Positions 26,076-34,377 of a stretch of 64,000 nt of DNA are shown in pieces; within the stretch, counting starts at the first letter, position 1, and the number at the start of each line of letters is the position of its first letter. The DNA is taken from positions 62,001-126,000 of the forward strand of contig NZ_OMPE01000006.1 of NCBI RefSeq assembly GCF_900312815.1, given 5' to 3'. The notes under the pieces were generated by a model. That model had not been told where the DNA came from. It was given only the letters and a program-made list of their open reading frames with translations, and made no database searches. The translations under genes were made by a program, and so were the position numbers. This DNA comes from Aquimarina sp. AU474 (lineage in GTDB: Bacteria > Bacteroidota > Bacteroidia > Flavobacteriales > Flavobacteriaceae).

Positions 26076-26966
26076 TTATTTGATGACCTTTAATTCATCC
26101 TTCATAAATTTATCGACATATTTTGCAATTTCTGCACCTTTTTCTTCTTGTAAAAAGTGCCCCGCGTTTTTAATGATGATTTTTTGCTGCTCCTGAGTAG
26201 AAGGGATAAGTCGATAAAAGAATTTTTCAAGCCCTCCTAAAATCTTATCCTTGTCAGAAAATAAGACCAAAGCAGGTTTGTTCCATTTTGAAAGCACATC
26301 TCTGGCATTTTGAATTGGTTTTACTGCTGGATCATTAGGATTTGCAGGAACTAACAGCGGAAACGCGATAGCCCCTCCTTTATGTTTTTTATTAGGAAAC
26401 GGTGCGTTATAAGCATTCATAACCTCTTGTGGTAGTTTTTGATAGGATCCTCTTTGCACAATACCTGCAATGGGTAAAGAAGGGTGGTATTTGGCAAACA
26501 TTCGCCATATTTTAAACGGAAGAGACATTTTTTTACCAACGGGTAAAAATGTATTTAAGATCACCACTCTTTTGATTTTATCTGGATATTTGCCTAATAA
26601 AGATAATCCCAATATTCCTCCCCAATCTTGAACGATTAGGGTAATATCGTTAAGATCTAATTTTTGAATTAGATTTTCTAAAGACCTAAAATGTAAATCA
26701 AAAGAATAGTTTTTTCTACCTACTATTTTGTCGGATTTACCAAAACCTATAAAATCTGGAGCGATAAATCGGTAGTTTTTTAAAACAGGAATAAATTTTC
26801 TATATAGATAGGACCAGGTAGGCTCACCATGCAGAGCCAAAATAGTTTCTCCTTCACCTTCATCAATATAATGCATTTGAAGGTTTTCAAAATCAATAAA
26901 ATTTTCTTTGTATTGAAAATCTTTAATAGATTCGAAACGACTAAAATCGGGTTTTACGATTTGCAT
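26076..26966 (-). CDS. haloalkane dehalogenase-like alpha/beta hydrolase
   Basis: A 296-residue alpha/beta hydrolase. HGEPTW at 46-51 is the oxyanion-hole motif, with E48. VQDWGG has the nucleophile D114 followed by W115, which in haloalkane dehalogenases holds the halide. The acid is probably D240 (FSDKDKILGG) and the base H270 (NAGHFLQEE). The HGEPTWSYLYRKF wording resembles the DhlA branch (HLD-I). Such enzymes cleave carbon-halogen bonds in haloalkanes. There is no signal peptide. It is a single gene with no linked haloacid pathway. Confidence 0.85.
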   Translation of the reverse strand: MQIVKPDFSRFESIKDFQYKENFIDFENLQMHYIDEGEGETILALHGEPTWSYLYRKFIPVLKNYRFIAPDFIGFGKSDKIVGRKNYSFDLHFRSLENLIQKLDLNDITLIVQDWGGILGLSLLGKYPDKIKRVVILNTFLPVGKKMSLPFKIWRMFAKYHPSLPIAGIVQRGSYQKLPQEVMNAYNAPFPNKKHKGGAIAFPLLVPANPNDPAVKPIQNARDVLSKWNKPALVLFSDKDKILGGLEKFFYRLIPSTQEQQKIIIKNAGHFLQEEKGAEIAKYVDKFMKDELKVIK

Positions 26967-27023
26967 GATGGTCTTTTTAAGTGTTTTTAGTCGTAAACAT
27001 AATGAAGAAACTTTCAGTCCATA

Positions 27024-27530
27024 TTAATTACTCATCTTCTTTGCTTTAAATTGAGTTTCTAAATAAAGTTGTTTCCATGTATCATTCTCGTAGTTTCCAA
27101 CTTTAAAATTATAAGTATTTTCATCAACATACTCCCACATATCAGTTACTATCGTTTCTCCATATTGATATTGATATAAAATATTTTTACCAACAACCTT
27201 TACTTCACCTTTGGTTAATCCTCCAAACACATCAAACTCCCAGAATTTGATAGTTTTAGTATTTGTATCAAATTTTCGAATACCGTGATTTCTCGCTCCG
27301 TATTGGGTTTGTTCTTTATTGGTAAATCCTTTAGATTTTGTAATGACAATAGTATTATTCAAATCAAATGAGAAAACGATTTCTTGTTTAAATGCACTGC
27401 CATCTCCCCAAGAGCCCTCGGCTTTCCAGACTTTACCAGTAAGCGATTCAAAAATTGAAAGATCGGACTCCTGACCCCATGAAGAAATAGAAATTAATAA
27501 TAGTACCAAGTATATTTTAATAGTCTTCAT
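27024..27530 (-). CDS. secreted protein of unknown function
   Basis: A 168-residue protein with a signal peptide (YLVLLLISISSWGQ). The mature part is beta-rich with aromatic, strand-like segments (GKVWKAEGSWGDGSAFKQEI, KFWEFDVFGGLTKGEVKVVG), reminiscent of small lipocalin-like domains. I do not recognise the family. It lies between the dehalogenase and DUF3667 genes on the same strand, 46 to 57 nt from each. Confidence 0.65.
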   Translation of the reverse strand: MKTIKIYLVLLLISISSWGQESDLSIFESLTGKVWKAEGSWGDGSAFKQEIVFSFDLNNTIVITKSKGFTNKEQTQYGARNHGIRKFDTNTKTIKFWEFDVFGGLTKGEVKVVGKNILYQYQYGETIVTDMWEYVDENTYNFKVGNYENDTWKQLYLETQFKAKKMSN

Positions 27531-27576
27531 TTTTCATGTTTTTGTAGTTAATCTATGAGCTATAAGTTACGTGTAA

Positions 27577-28371
27577 TTAGAAAACAGCTTTAAAAATAAG
27601 AGACAAAATAATGGCTATAACAGTAATGATCGAGACAAATATTATAAAAAACATATACCCAAATAGATATATCAAAAGACCCAAAAAGAATCCTTTAACA
27701 TAGCTTATCTTAAATAAATGATGAAACATTTTGCAATAAACAAATGCGGCAATAAGGATTCCTAAAACAAAAATAAGACTTATATAATCAGGAAGAAAGT
27801 ATATCGATATTGAAACAAGAACGCCATACAAGGTGGCTTGCCCCAATAAGAGCGTATTCATGATAAAATGCTCAGCATAGTACAACTTATATCGCTCTAA
27901 AAACAATTTGGAGCTAAGCGAAATAAATGGAATCATGAAAAAAGGAAGAAAATTCATGAATTTGGTACCTATTCCCATTCTCTCACGCATCACAAGTTCA
28001 TCGGCATCATTTTGAATTATTCCTAAATTTCGATACATTTCGACCATACCATCTACTTGTAAATCCCATACACCTAGTGTGAAAATAAAAAAGATACTTA
28101 TAGCTATGCCTATTAATGCATATCTAAAGGGGTTAGAATACTTAACTGTATTGCCATTTAAATAGTTTTCTACAACCTCACCTGGATTTACAAGAAGTCT
28201 ATTAAATGTATAGAAATATCCTTTTTCTAGATTAAGAACTGCTGTAAGAGCATTATTAAATAGTTTTTTTATTGTCCATCGTTCAATAATTCTTTTTTGC
28301 CCGCATTGGTTGCAATATTCTCCTTGATATTGATGCTCACAGTTCTTGCATTGGTGATTTAGTTCTGTCAT
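27577..28371 (-). CDS. DUF3667 membrane protein with N-terminal zinc ribbon
   Basis: A 264-residue protein. The first 25 residues form a CxxC-CxxC zinc ribbon (CKNCEHQYQGEYCNQCGQKR). RWTIKKLFNNALTAVLNLEK follows, and then five or so hydrophobic helices from residue 80. This is the DUF3667 pattern. The function is unknown; the family is widespread in Bacteroidota and often listed as a membrane protein with a possible transport or sensing role. No partner can be read from the neighbours. Confidence 0.85.
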   Translation of the reverse strand: MTELNHQCKNCEHQYQGEYCNQCGQKRIIERWTIKKLFNNALTAVLNLEKGYFYTFNRLLVNPGEVVENYLNGNTVKYSNPFRYALIGIAISIFFIFTLGVWDLQVDGMVEMYRNLGIIQNDADELVMRERMGIGTKFMNFLPFFMIPFISLSSKLFLERYKLYYAEHFIMNTLLLGQATLYGVLVSISIYFLPDYISLIFVLGILIAAFVYCKMFHHLFKISYVKGFFLGLLIYLFGYMFFIIFVSIITVIAIILSLIFKAVF

Positions 28372-28428
28372 GAATATTCCAAATTGATTAACCCCTTAAT
28401 CCATACTTATACATTCAACGATGTCTGT

Positions 28429-29706
28429 TTATTGCTTGTAAATTTTTCCCTCTTTCATTACAAAAACAATATTTTCCATTGTATCAATCTTTTGAGTAGG
28501 ATCATCGTTTACGGCAACTATATCTGCTAGAAAACCTGCAGTGATTTGCCCTAATTCATTTTCCATATTAAGGATTTTGGCATTTGTTGTGGTCGCACTT
28601 TGTATAGCTTCGATAGCCGGCATGCCAGCTTCTACCATAAAACCAAATTCTTTTCCGTTTTGCCCATGCTTAAACACTCCGGCATCAGTTCCAAAGGCTA
28701 TACCTACACCACGTTCATACGCTTTTTTAAAGGTATTCTGGATTTTTGGACCAATATCTAATGCTTTAGGAACAATAATCGCAGGATAATATCCATCGAT
28801 CCTTGCTTTTTCTGTCACTTCTTTCCCTGCGGTAATCGTAGGTACAAGATAAGCATCATGTTGTTTCATGAGATCCATGGTTTTTTCACTCATAAGCGTA
28901 CCATGTTCTATAGTTTTTACGCCACCAAGAACTGCGCGTCGCATTCCTTCATCTCCATGAGCGTGAGCAGCTACATGAAAACCATAATCCTTTGCTGTTT
29001 CGCAAATAGCTTTTATTTCTTCAATAGTGAACTGAGGATTAGATCCACTTTTTGCCACACTTAATACTCCACCCGTTGCCGTAATTTTAATAAGATCTGC
29101 ACCATTTTTATAACGTTGTCTTACCGCTTTTCTAGCATCTTCAACACTGTTAACTACACCTTCTTTTGGTCCTGGGTCTCCGATTAATGATTTTTTGCCT
29201 CCATTCGTAGGATCACCATGTCCACCTGTTGTTGATAATATTTTACCTGCTGTAAATACCCTGGGACCAACAATTTTTCCTTGCGCAATTGCTTTTCTTA
29301 GTGCAATGTTTACGCCACTACCACCAAGATCACGAACTGTAGTAAAGCCGGCCATAAGTGATATTTTGGCAAACCCAACGGCATCAAAAGCCAAATCAGC
29401 TTCGTTATCGGTATATCGTTTTAAATATGCCTTAGGATTGGTTTCTCCTTCGATATGTACATGCATGTCGATAAGACCAGGCATAACCGTTTTATTTTTA
29501 AGATCAATGGTAGTGTCATCTTTTTTTCCGGTAGTATACCCATCTTGAATTTTGGAAATTTTATTTCCAGAAACAACAATCGTTTTTTCGGTAAGTACTT
29601 TACCAGTTTTTGTATCTATTACCTTTCCGCATTGTAAATAGATGTCTTGCGCTTGAGAAAAAAAAGTACAAACAAATACGAAAATAAGAATATGTAATTT
29701 TTGCAT
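28429..29706 (-). CDS. secreted amidohydrolase family protein
   Basis: A 425-residue enzyme with a signal peptide (ending FFSQAQ). It has the metal-dependent amidohydrolase set: MPGLIDMHVHIEGE with H82 and H84, LIKITATGGVLS with a lysine likely carboxylated, FHVAAHAHGDEG, IEHGTLM and GTDAGVFKHGQN. It resembles imidazolonepropionase-like and Xaa-Pro dipeptidase-type exported amidohydrolases. The periplasmic location argues for peptide or N-acyl substrates (inference). The stop codon is 57 nt from the DUF3667 start. Confidence 0.88.
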   Translation of the reverse strand: MQKLHILIFVFVCTFFSQAQDIYLQCGKVIDTKTGKVLTEKTIVVSGNKISKIQDGYTTGKKDDTTIDLKNKTVMPGLIDMHVHIEGETNPKAYLKRYTDNEADLAFDAVGFAKISLMAGFTTVRDLGGSGVNIALRKAIAQGKIVGPRVFTAGKILSTTGGHGDPTNGGKKSLIGDPGPKEGVVNSVEDARKAVRQRYKNGADLIKITATGGVLSVAKSGSNPQFTIEEIKAICETAKDYGFHVAAHAHGDEGMRRAVLGGVKTIEHGTLMSEKTMDLMKQHDAYLVPTITAGKEVTEKARIDGYYPAIIVPKALDIGPKIQNTFKKAYERGVGIAFGTDAGVFKHGQNGKEFGFMVEAGMPAIEAIQSATTTNAKILNMENELGQITAGFLADIVAVNDDPTQKIDTMENIVFVMKEGKIYKQ

Positions 29707-29729
29707 GGTATGAAGAATTTGTGTGAAAC

Positions 29730-30899
29730 TTATGAATTTACAAAATCAATAATCGTCTTAGTGATAAAACCAATCTGCTCATCATCCAACTCTGTATGCA
29801 TGGGTAGAGAGATTACTTCTTTAATTAATTGATTCGTAACAGGAAAATCAGCTTCATTATAGCGATCATCCCGATATGCTTTTTGACTATGTAATGGTAT
29901 AGGGTAATATACACCGCAGGGGATACCATTATCATTAAGATGTTTTACTAGAGCATCTCGATCGGTATCGACTACTCTTAATGTATATTGATGAAACACA
30001 TGACAATTACAGGTATCGCAGATCACATCTTTATGAGTGTTACATGTATTTCCTGAAATTTTTGGAGTAATTATATTCTCAATGCCTTTTAAAGCTTCAT
30101 TATACTTTCTGGCAGCTGCTCTTCTTGCATTATTGTAATGATCTAGATTAGGCAATTTTGCTCTTAAAACGGCTGCTTGTATAGAGTCTAGTCTAGAGTT
30201 AACACCAACAACATCATGGTGGTATCTTTTATACATACCATGATTTACAATACCACGAATAGTATGTGCTAAGTCATCATCATTGGTAAAAATAGCGCCA
30301 CCATCTCCATAACATCCTAAGTTTTTGGATGGAAAAAACGAAGTCGACGCTACATGTCCAATAGTACCTGTTTTGGCAACTTTACCATGAGAAGATGTAT
30401 AATCGGCACCTATTCCTTGCGCATTATCTTCTATAACATACAAATTATGCTCCTTGGCAATTTCCATGATCTCATCCATTTTTGCACTTTGACCAAATAA
30501 ATGTACGGGTACTATAGCTTTTGTTTTTGGTGTAATGGCCTTGCGAATTGCATCTAAATCAATATTAAATGAATCAGGATCCACGTCGACCAAAACTGGA
30601 GTAAGTTGTAATAAGGCAATAACTTCAACTGTGGCTGCAAAGGTAAAATCGGCGGTAATTACTTCATCACCTGGTTTTAAATCTAATCCCATCATAGCTA
30701 TTTGCAGGGCATCTGTACCATTTGCACAGGGGATGACGTGTTTTACATCTAAATATTCTTCTAATTCTTTTTGGAAACTATGAACCTCAGGTCCATTTAT
30801 AAAAGCTGTTGAATCTATAACATTAAGGACAGATGAATTTACTTGTTCTTTGATATGCTCATATTGACCCTTAAGGTCAACCATTTGTATTTTCTTCAT
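29730..30899 (-). CDS. DegT/DnrJ/EryC1/StrS family sugar aminotransferase
   Basis: A 389-residue PLP enzyme from the ATG at 30899; the upstream TTG reading adds residues unlike the family. PLP-site segments are PCANGTDALQIAMMGLDL, VIEDNAQGIGADY and STSFFPSKNLGCYGDGGAIF, with the Schiff-base Lys in PSKN. Such enzymes aminate keto-sugars for cell-surface polysaccharides. Before the C-terminal strand VFHQYTLRV there is a cysteine-rich stretch (TCNTHKDVICDTCNCH) with four Cys and a His that could bind metal. It is 24 nt from the amidohydrolase start but otherwise unlinked to sugar genes. Confidence 0.87.
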   Translation of the reverse strand: MKKIQMVDLKGQYEHIKEQVNSSVLNVIDSTAFINGPEVHSFQKELEEYLDVKHVIPCANGTDALQIAMMGLDLKPGDEVITADFTFAATVEVIALLQLTPVLVDVDPDSFNIDLDAIRKAITPKTKAIVPVHLFGQSAKMDEIMEIAKEHNLYVIEDNAQGIGADYTSSHGKVAKTGTIGHVASTSFFPSKNLGCYGDGGAIFTNDDDLAHTIRGIVNHGMYKRYHHDVVGVNSRLDSIQAAVLRAKLPNLDHYNNARRAAARKYNEALKGIENIITPKISGNTCNTHKDVICDTCNCHVFHQYTLRVVDTDRDALVKHLNDNGIPCGVYYPIPLHSQKAYRDDRYNEADFPVTNQLIKEVISLPMHTELDDEQIGFITKTIIDFVNS

Positions 30900-31054
30900 G
30901 TATATGTGTATTGTAACCTCACGAAAGTACAAAATAATGATGCTATAGCCAATGCAATGCTATTTTTTGATACATATTTATCTTTTAAATTAGAAATGGA
31001 GCAAAGTACTTTATTTAAAAGGGATGAAAAATACTTTACTCCCATTATAATATC

Positions 31055-32860
31055 TTATTTTTTCACAAATTTTATAGTGTTATAGTCGTTAGCTTTAAGT
31101 AAATACATACCAGGATTAAGGGATTGAAGATAAGACGAGATATCAGTATTATTACTTGTCGTCATTTGGATCGTAAAATCCTTGATATGCCTTCCTGTGA
31201 TGTCATATATGGTGATGGAAAGGTCATTTTTTAAGACCTTGCGTTGAATTATAAGAGAGGCTCTGTCTTGAATAGAATTTGGAACTATTTTGATCAGATC
31301 TTCTGGAATAGAATTCGTATTTAACTCCCCTATGGATGATATGCCATTTTTTATATCGCCTACTACGAATCCTGAAATAATACTTCTTCTGAAATTATGT
31401 GTGTTTTCAGCATTTAAAAACAAGCTATATACCCCATCTTCTAAATTTGTCGTATTAAAATAAAAACTAGATCCTTTTTTGTCAAACATAACCACTTTTG
31501 TTTCGTTTTGTGTTGGTGTTCCATCAATTCTTGAGGTTTTTATAAGTACTGCTCGAACTTTGGTGTTACGTATTAGTTTTTCATTTGTGTGATCATTTTC
31601 AGAATACACATCTACTTTTAAGAGTGGGTGATTATCATTAGATATTTGTTCTAGAGACATTTTTATATCGCTTTTCTGTCTTATAAAAGCGGCAAATTTT
31701 GTATCACTTTTTAGCCCAATATTATTTTCAGAAATTGGTATAACTGTTTTATGGTTTTCGATAGTGTTTTCATCTATTGGTATACTATTTCGATTTTTAT
31801 CAAAGGCGCGAAAAGTAGCATTGGGATTTTCATGAAGTATTTCGGCAACTGCGTATGTCGAGTTTTTATCCAGTAGTACTCGGTCATATTCATTTTCTGA
31901 GTGCAGGATATAATAATTGCTTACTATTTTGGAAGTTGTATTTTGATTAGTAAAGGAGATGTTGCTTTTATGCGTTCGATTATTGATGTATGATTTGACA
32001 TATGGCCAACTAAATTGTCCTAATCCAACATCAAGATGATCAAAAATTGCTCTAGAGTCATTTTTCCTAAAAACATATTCTGCACCAGGTCGTAATGTGC
32101 TTTTGTAAGGAGCAACTCCATCATTAACTCCTTGTATTGGGAGTAAAATCCCACCAGTTACCAAAAAAGCAGGAGCGGCAATGGTAGATCCCTTATAAAA
32201 ACCTGAAGCCCCTAATACGACAAATTTTTCAGGTTGATTATTAGGATGATTGTCCAAAATAGGTCGTACTACATTTCTGCAATAATATGTGGTCGAAGTT
32301 CTAGCACCTTCATTTAAACCAGTTAATTTCCATGCCCAATTTAACCATGGCATTTGAGATATATCAGCGAGGTAAGTTCCCCAAAAAGGAGTTCCTAGAG
32401 CAAAAGCTTTCGTTACTTTATCGTTTTTATTGTATTGAAACATAGCTGCTTCTGAAGCTTTACCTCCGTTACTGTGCCCAACCAAATATACTTGTGAAAC
32501 ATTGTATTTCTCTGTAACAATATCGATAGATTCTGCTAGTAGTTTTCCATTAACCCATATTCCTTCTCCTCGTGTAGTAGCTACAAAAACGGCTTGATAC
32601 CCTTCATTGTATGTGTCTTGATAGAATGAGTTATCAAATAAAAATTGTGTTTGATTAAGATCAATGTATCCATGATTAAATAGAATCACTTTTCCATTGT
32701 AATTTGGAGGAGTAACTCCATAATGTATAGTGGATTTAAGCAAAGGGCCAACAAAAAACGGATTTAGCTTATCCGGTTTGGGAAGCTGAACTTCTAAGAA
32801 ACTTTGAGAAAATAATAATGCACATGAAAATAATGCAATTAAAGTAGATTTTAATTTCAT
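31055..32860 (-). CDS. secreted alpha/beta hydrolase with T9SS sorting domain
   Basis: A 601-residue exported protein with a signal peptide (STLIALFSCALLFSQS). Residues 50-290 form an alpha/beta hydrolase with the lipase-type elbow LVGHSNGGKASEAAM. The middle is beta-rich and the last 75 residues fit a type A T9SS sorting domain (ITGRHIKDF, LNPGMYLLKANDYN, ending TIKFVKK). It should therefore cross the outer membrane by the gliding/Por secretion system. The substrate (lipid, ester or polymer) is unknown. Confidence 0.82.
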   Translation of the reverse strand: MKLKSTLIALFSCALLFSQSFLEVQLPKPDKLNPFFVGPLLKSTIHYGVTPPNYNGKVILFNHGYIDLNQTQFLFDNSFYQDTYNEGYQAVFVATTRGEGIWVNGKLLAESIDIVTEKYNVSQVYLVGHSNGGKASEAAMFQYNKNDKVTKAFALGTPFWGTYLADISQMPWLNWAWKLTGLNEGARTSTTYYCRNVVRPILDNHPNNQPEKFVVLGASGFYKGSTIAAPAFLVTGGILLPIQGVNDGVAPYKSTLRPGAEYVFRKNDSRAIFDHLDVGLGQFSWPYVKSYINNRTHKSNISFTNQNTTSKIVSNYYILHSENEYDRVLLDKNSTYAVAEILHENPNATFRAFDKNRNSIPIDENTIENHKTVIPISENNIGLKSDTKFAAFIRQKSDIKMSLEQISNDNHPLLKVDVYSENDHTNEKLIRNTKVRAVLIKTSRIDGTPTQNETKVVMFDKKGSSFYFNTTNLEDGVYSLFLNAENTHNFRRSIISGFVVGDIKNGISSIGELNTNSIPEDLIKIVPNSIQDRASLIIQRKVLKNDLSITIYDITGRHIKDFTIQMTTSNNTDISSYLQSLNPGMYLLKANDYNTIKFVKK

Positions 32861-33046
32861 AAGTAGTGAGTTTGTGTGTTATTTGTTGTGAAAATAGTAT
32901 TTTTTTAACAAAAAATATAAGAATAATTTGTTTTTAATAAGTTTTATTTGAGTTATTGATATAATAAAAAACAACTTCTTTTACCGCTTAGAGTGACGTT
33001 TTATAGTAAAAGAGCTGTATTTTAGCATTTCATAAAATCATTATTC

Positions 33047-34288
33047 TTGAGTATTTTATATAATATCTTTATAGCAATATTTAGTAAGTTACTTCCTGCT
33101 GTGGGGTTATTTACTCCTAAACTCAAACTATTTGTTAATGGTCGAAAAAAGGTTTTTAACATAATAGAAGATAAAATAACTTCTGCCGATCGAGTTTTAT
33201 GGTTTCATTGTGCTTCTTTGGGAGAATATGAACAAGGAGTCCCTGTGATGGAAGAATTGAAAAAGAAATATCCTGATCATAAATTATTGGTTACTTTTTT
33301 TTCACCTTCGGGATATGAGGCAAAGAAAAATAGCACACTGGCTGATTTGATTGTCTATCTCCCGATAGATACGATAACAAACGCAAAGAAATTTATCCGA
33401 TTACTTAAACCAGAGTTGGCGGTCTTTGTGAAATATGAGTTTTGGCCTAATTATCTTAAAGTTTTAAAAAACAATAAGATTCCAATAGTTTTTATATCAA
33501 CAACTTTTAGAGAAGATCAAGCTTTTTTTAAATGGTATGGTGGTTTTATGCGCAAATCATTATATGCGATTAATCATTTTTTTGTGCAAGATTCTATTTC
33601 AAAAACACTTATAGAAAAACAGGGTTTTGAAAATGTTACTTTAAGTGGTGATACGCGATTTGATAGAGTTAGCCATCAAATCGAAATGGATAATCATGTT
33701 GATTTTATTTCCGAATTCGTTAATGAGAGAACCTGTATTGTGATAGGAAGTTCTTGGCCAGAAGATGAAGATGTTTTTGTTGATTTTATAAATAATACTT
33801 CGGATAAAGTATGTTTTATAATTGCACCGCATGAAATTAAAGATAGCAAGACGAATGCGTTGCAACAAAAAATCCAAAAACCTACTGTATTATATTCTCA
33901 AAAAGAAAATGTTGTACTTAAAGATAAGGATGTCTTTATCATGAATACTATTGGGTATTTATCTCGAGCGTATAGTTATGCTGATATTGCATATGTTGGT
34001 GGTGCGATGGGTACAGGAGGTTTACATAATATATTAGAACCAGCTACTTTTGGAATTCCTATTATTATAGGTAAGAATTTTGACAAATTTAGAGAGGCAA
34101 AACAACTTCAAAAATTAGCTGGGTTGTATGCGATATCTACGGCAGAAGAGTTTTCTATAATGATGAATAAACTAGCAAGAGATAAAAAATTTAGAGAAAA
34201 AACCGGAATGATAGCTGGTCATTTTATAAATAGTAATACCGGGGCAACAGCAATGATTGTGGATTATTTACAAAATAAAATAGACTAG
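33047..34288 (+). CDS. waaA: 3-deoxy-D-manno-octulosonic acid transferase
   Basis: A 413-residue glycosyltransferase that adds Kdo to lipid A precursor at the inner membrane. N-terminal segments WFHCASLGEYEQGVPVMEEL and FFSPSGYE, and the late GGAMGTGGLHNILEPATFG, are the family hallmarks. The only usable start in frame after the stop at 33023 is TTG at 33047; no ATG fits the membrane-anchor N-terminus (SILYNIFIAIFSKLL). TTG starts reduce initiation, so this may keep Kdo transferase low. A strong terminator follows. Confidence 0.93.
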   Translation: MSILYNIFIAIFSKLLPAVGLFTPKLKLFVNGRKKVFNIIEDKITSADRVLWFHCASLGEYEQGVPVMEELKKKYPDHKLLVTFFSPSGYEAKKNSTLADLIVYLPIDTITNAKKFIRLLKPELAVFVKYEFWPNYLKVLKNNKIPIVFISTTFREDQAFFKWYGGFMRKSLYAINHFFVQDSISKTLIEKQGFENVTLSGDTRFDRVSHQIEMDNHVDFISEFVNERTCIVIGSSWPEDEDVFVDFINNTSDKVCFIIAPHEIKDSKTNALQQKIQKPTVLYSQKENVVLKDKDVFIMNTIGYLSRAYSYADIAYVGGAMGTGGLHNILEPATFGIPIIIGKNFDKFREAKQLQKLAGLYAISTAEEFSIMMNKLARDKKFREKTGMIAGHFINSNTGATAMIVDYLQNKID

Positions 34289-34315
34289 AAACCATAGGGT
34301 TTACGCGATATAAGT

Positions 34316-34349
34316 AAAAAAGGAACTGCTTTAAAGCAGTTCCTTTTTC
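34316..34349. terminator. bidirectional terminator between waaA and the nucleoside hydrolase-like gene
   Basis: A perfect palindrome at 34321-34344 extended by A-T arms to a 15-bp stem (34316-34330 with 34335-34349, 4-nt loop). It lies between two convergent genes. Confidence 0.85.
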
Positions 34350-34377
34350 GTTTTTAATAGATGATACGTACGTATAC

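Noticed and set aside
30843..31085. 80-codon plus-strand frame
   Set aside because: Antisense to the aminotransferase start and the lipase end; no signal peptide or motif. Probably chance.
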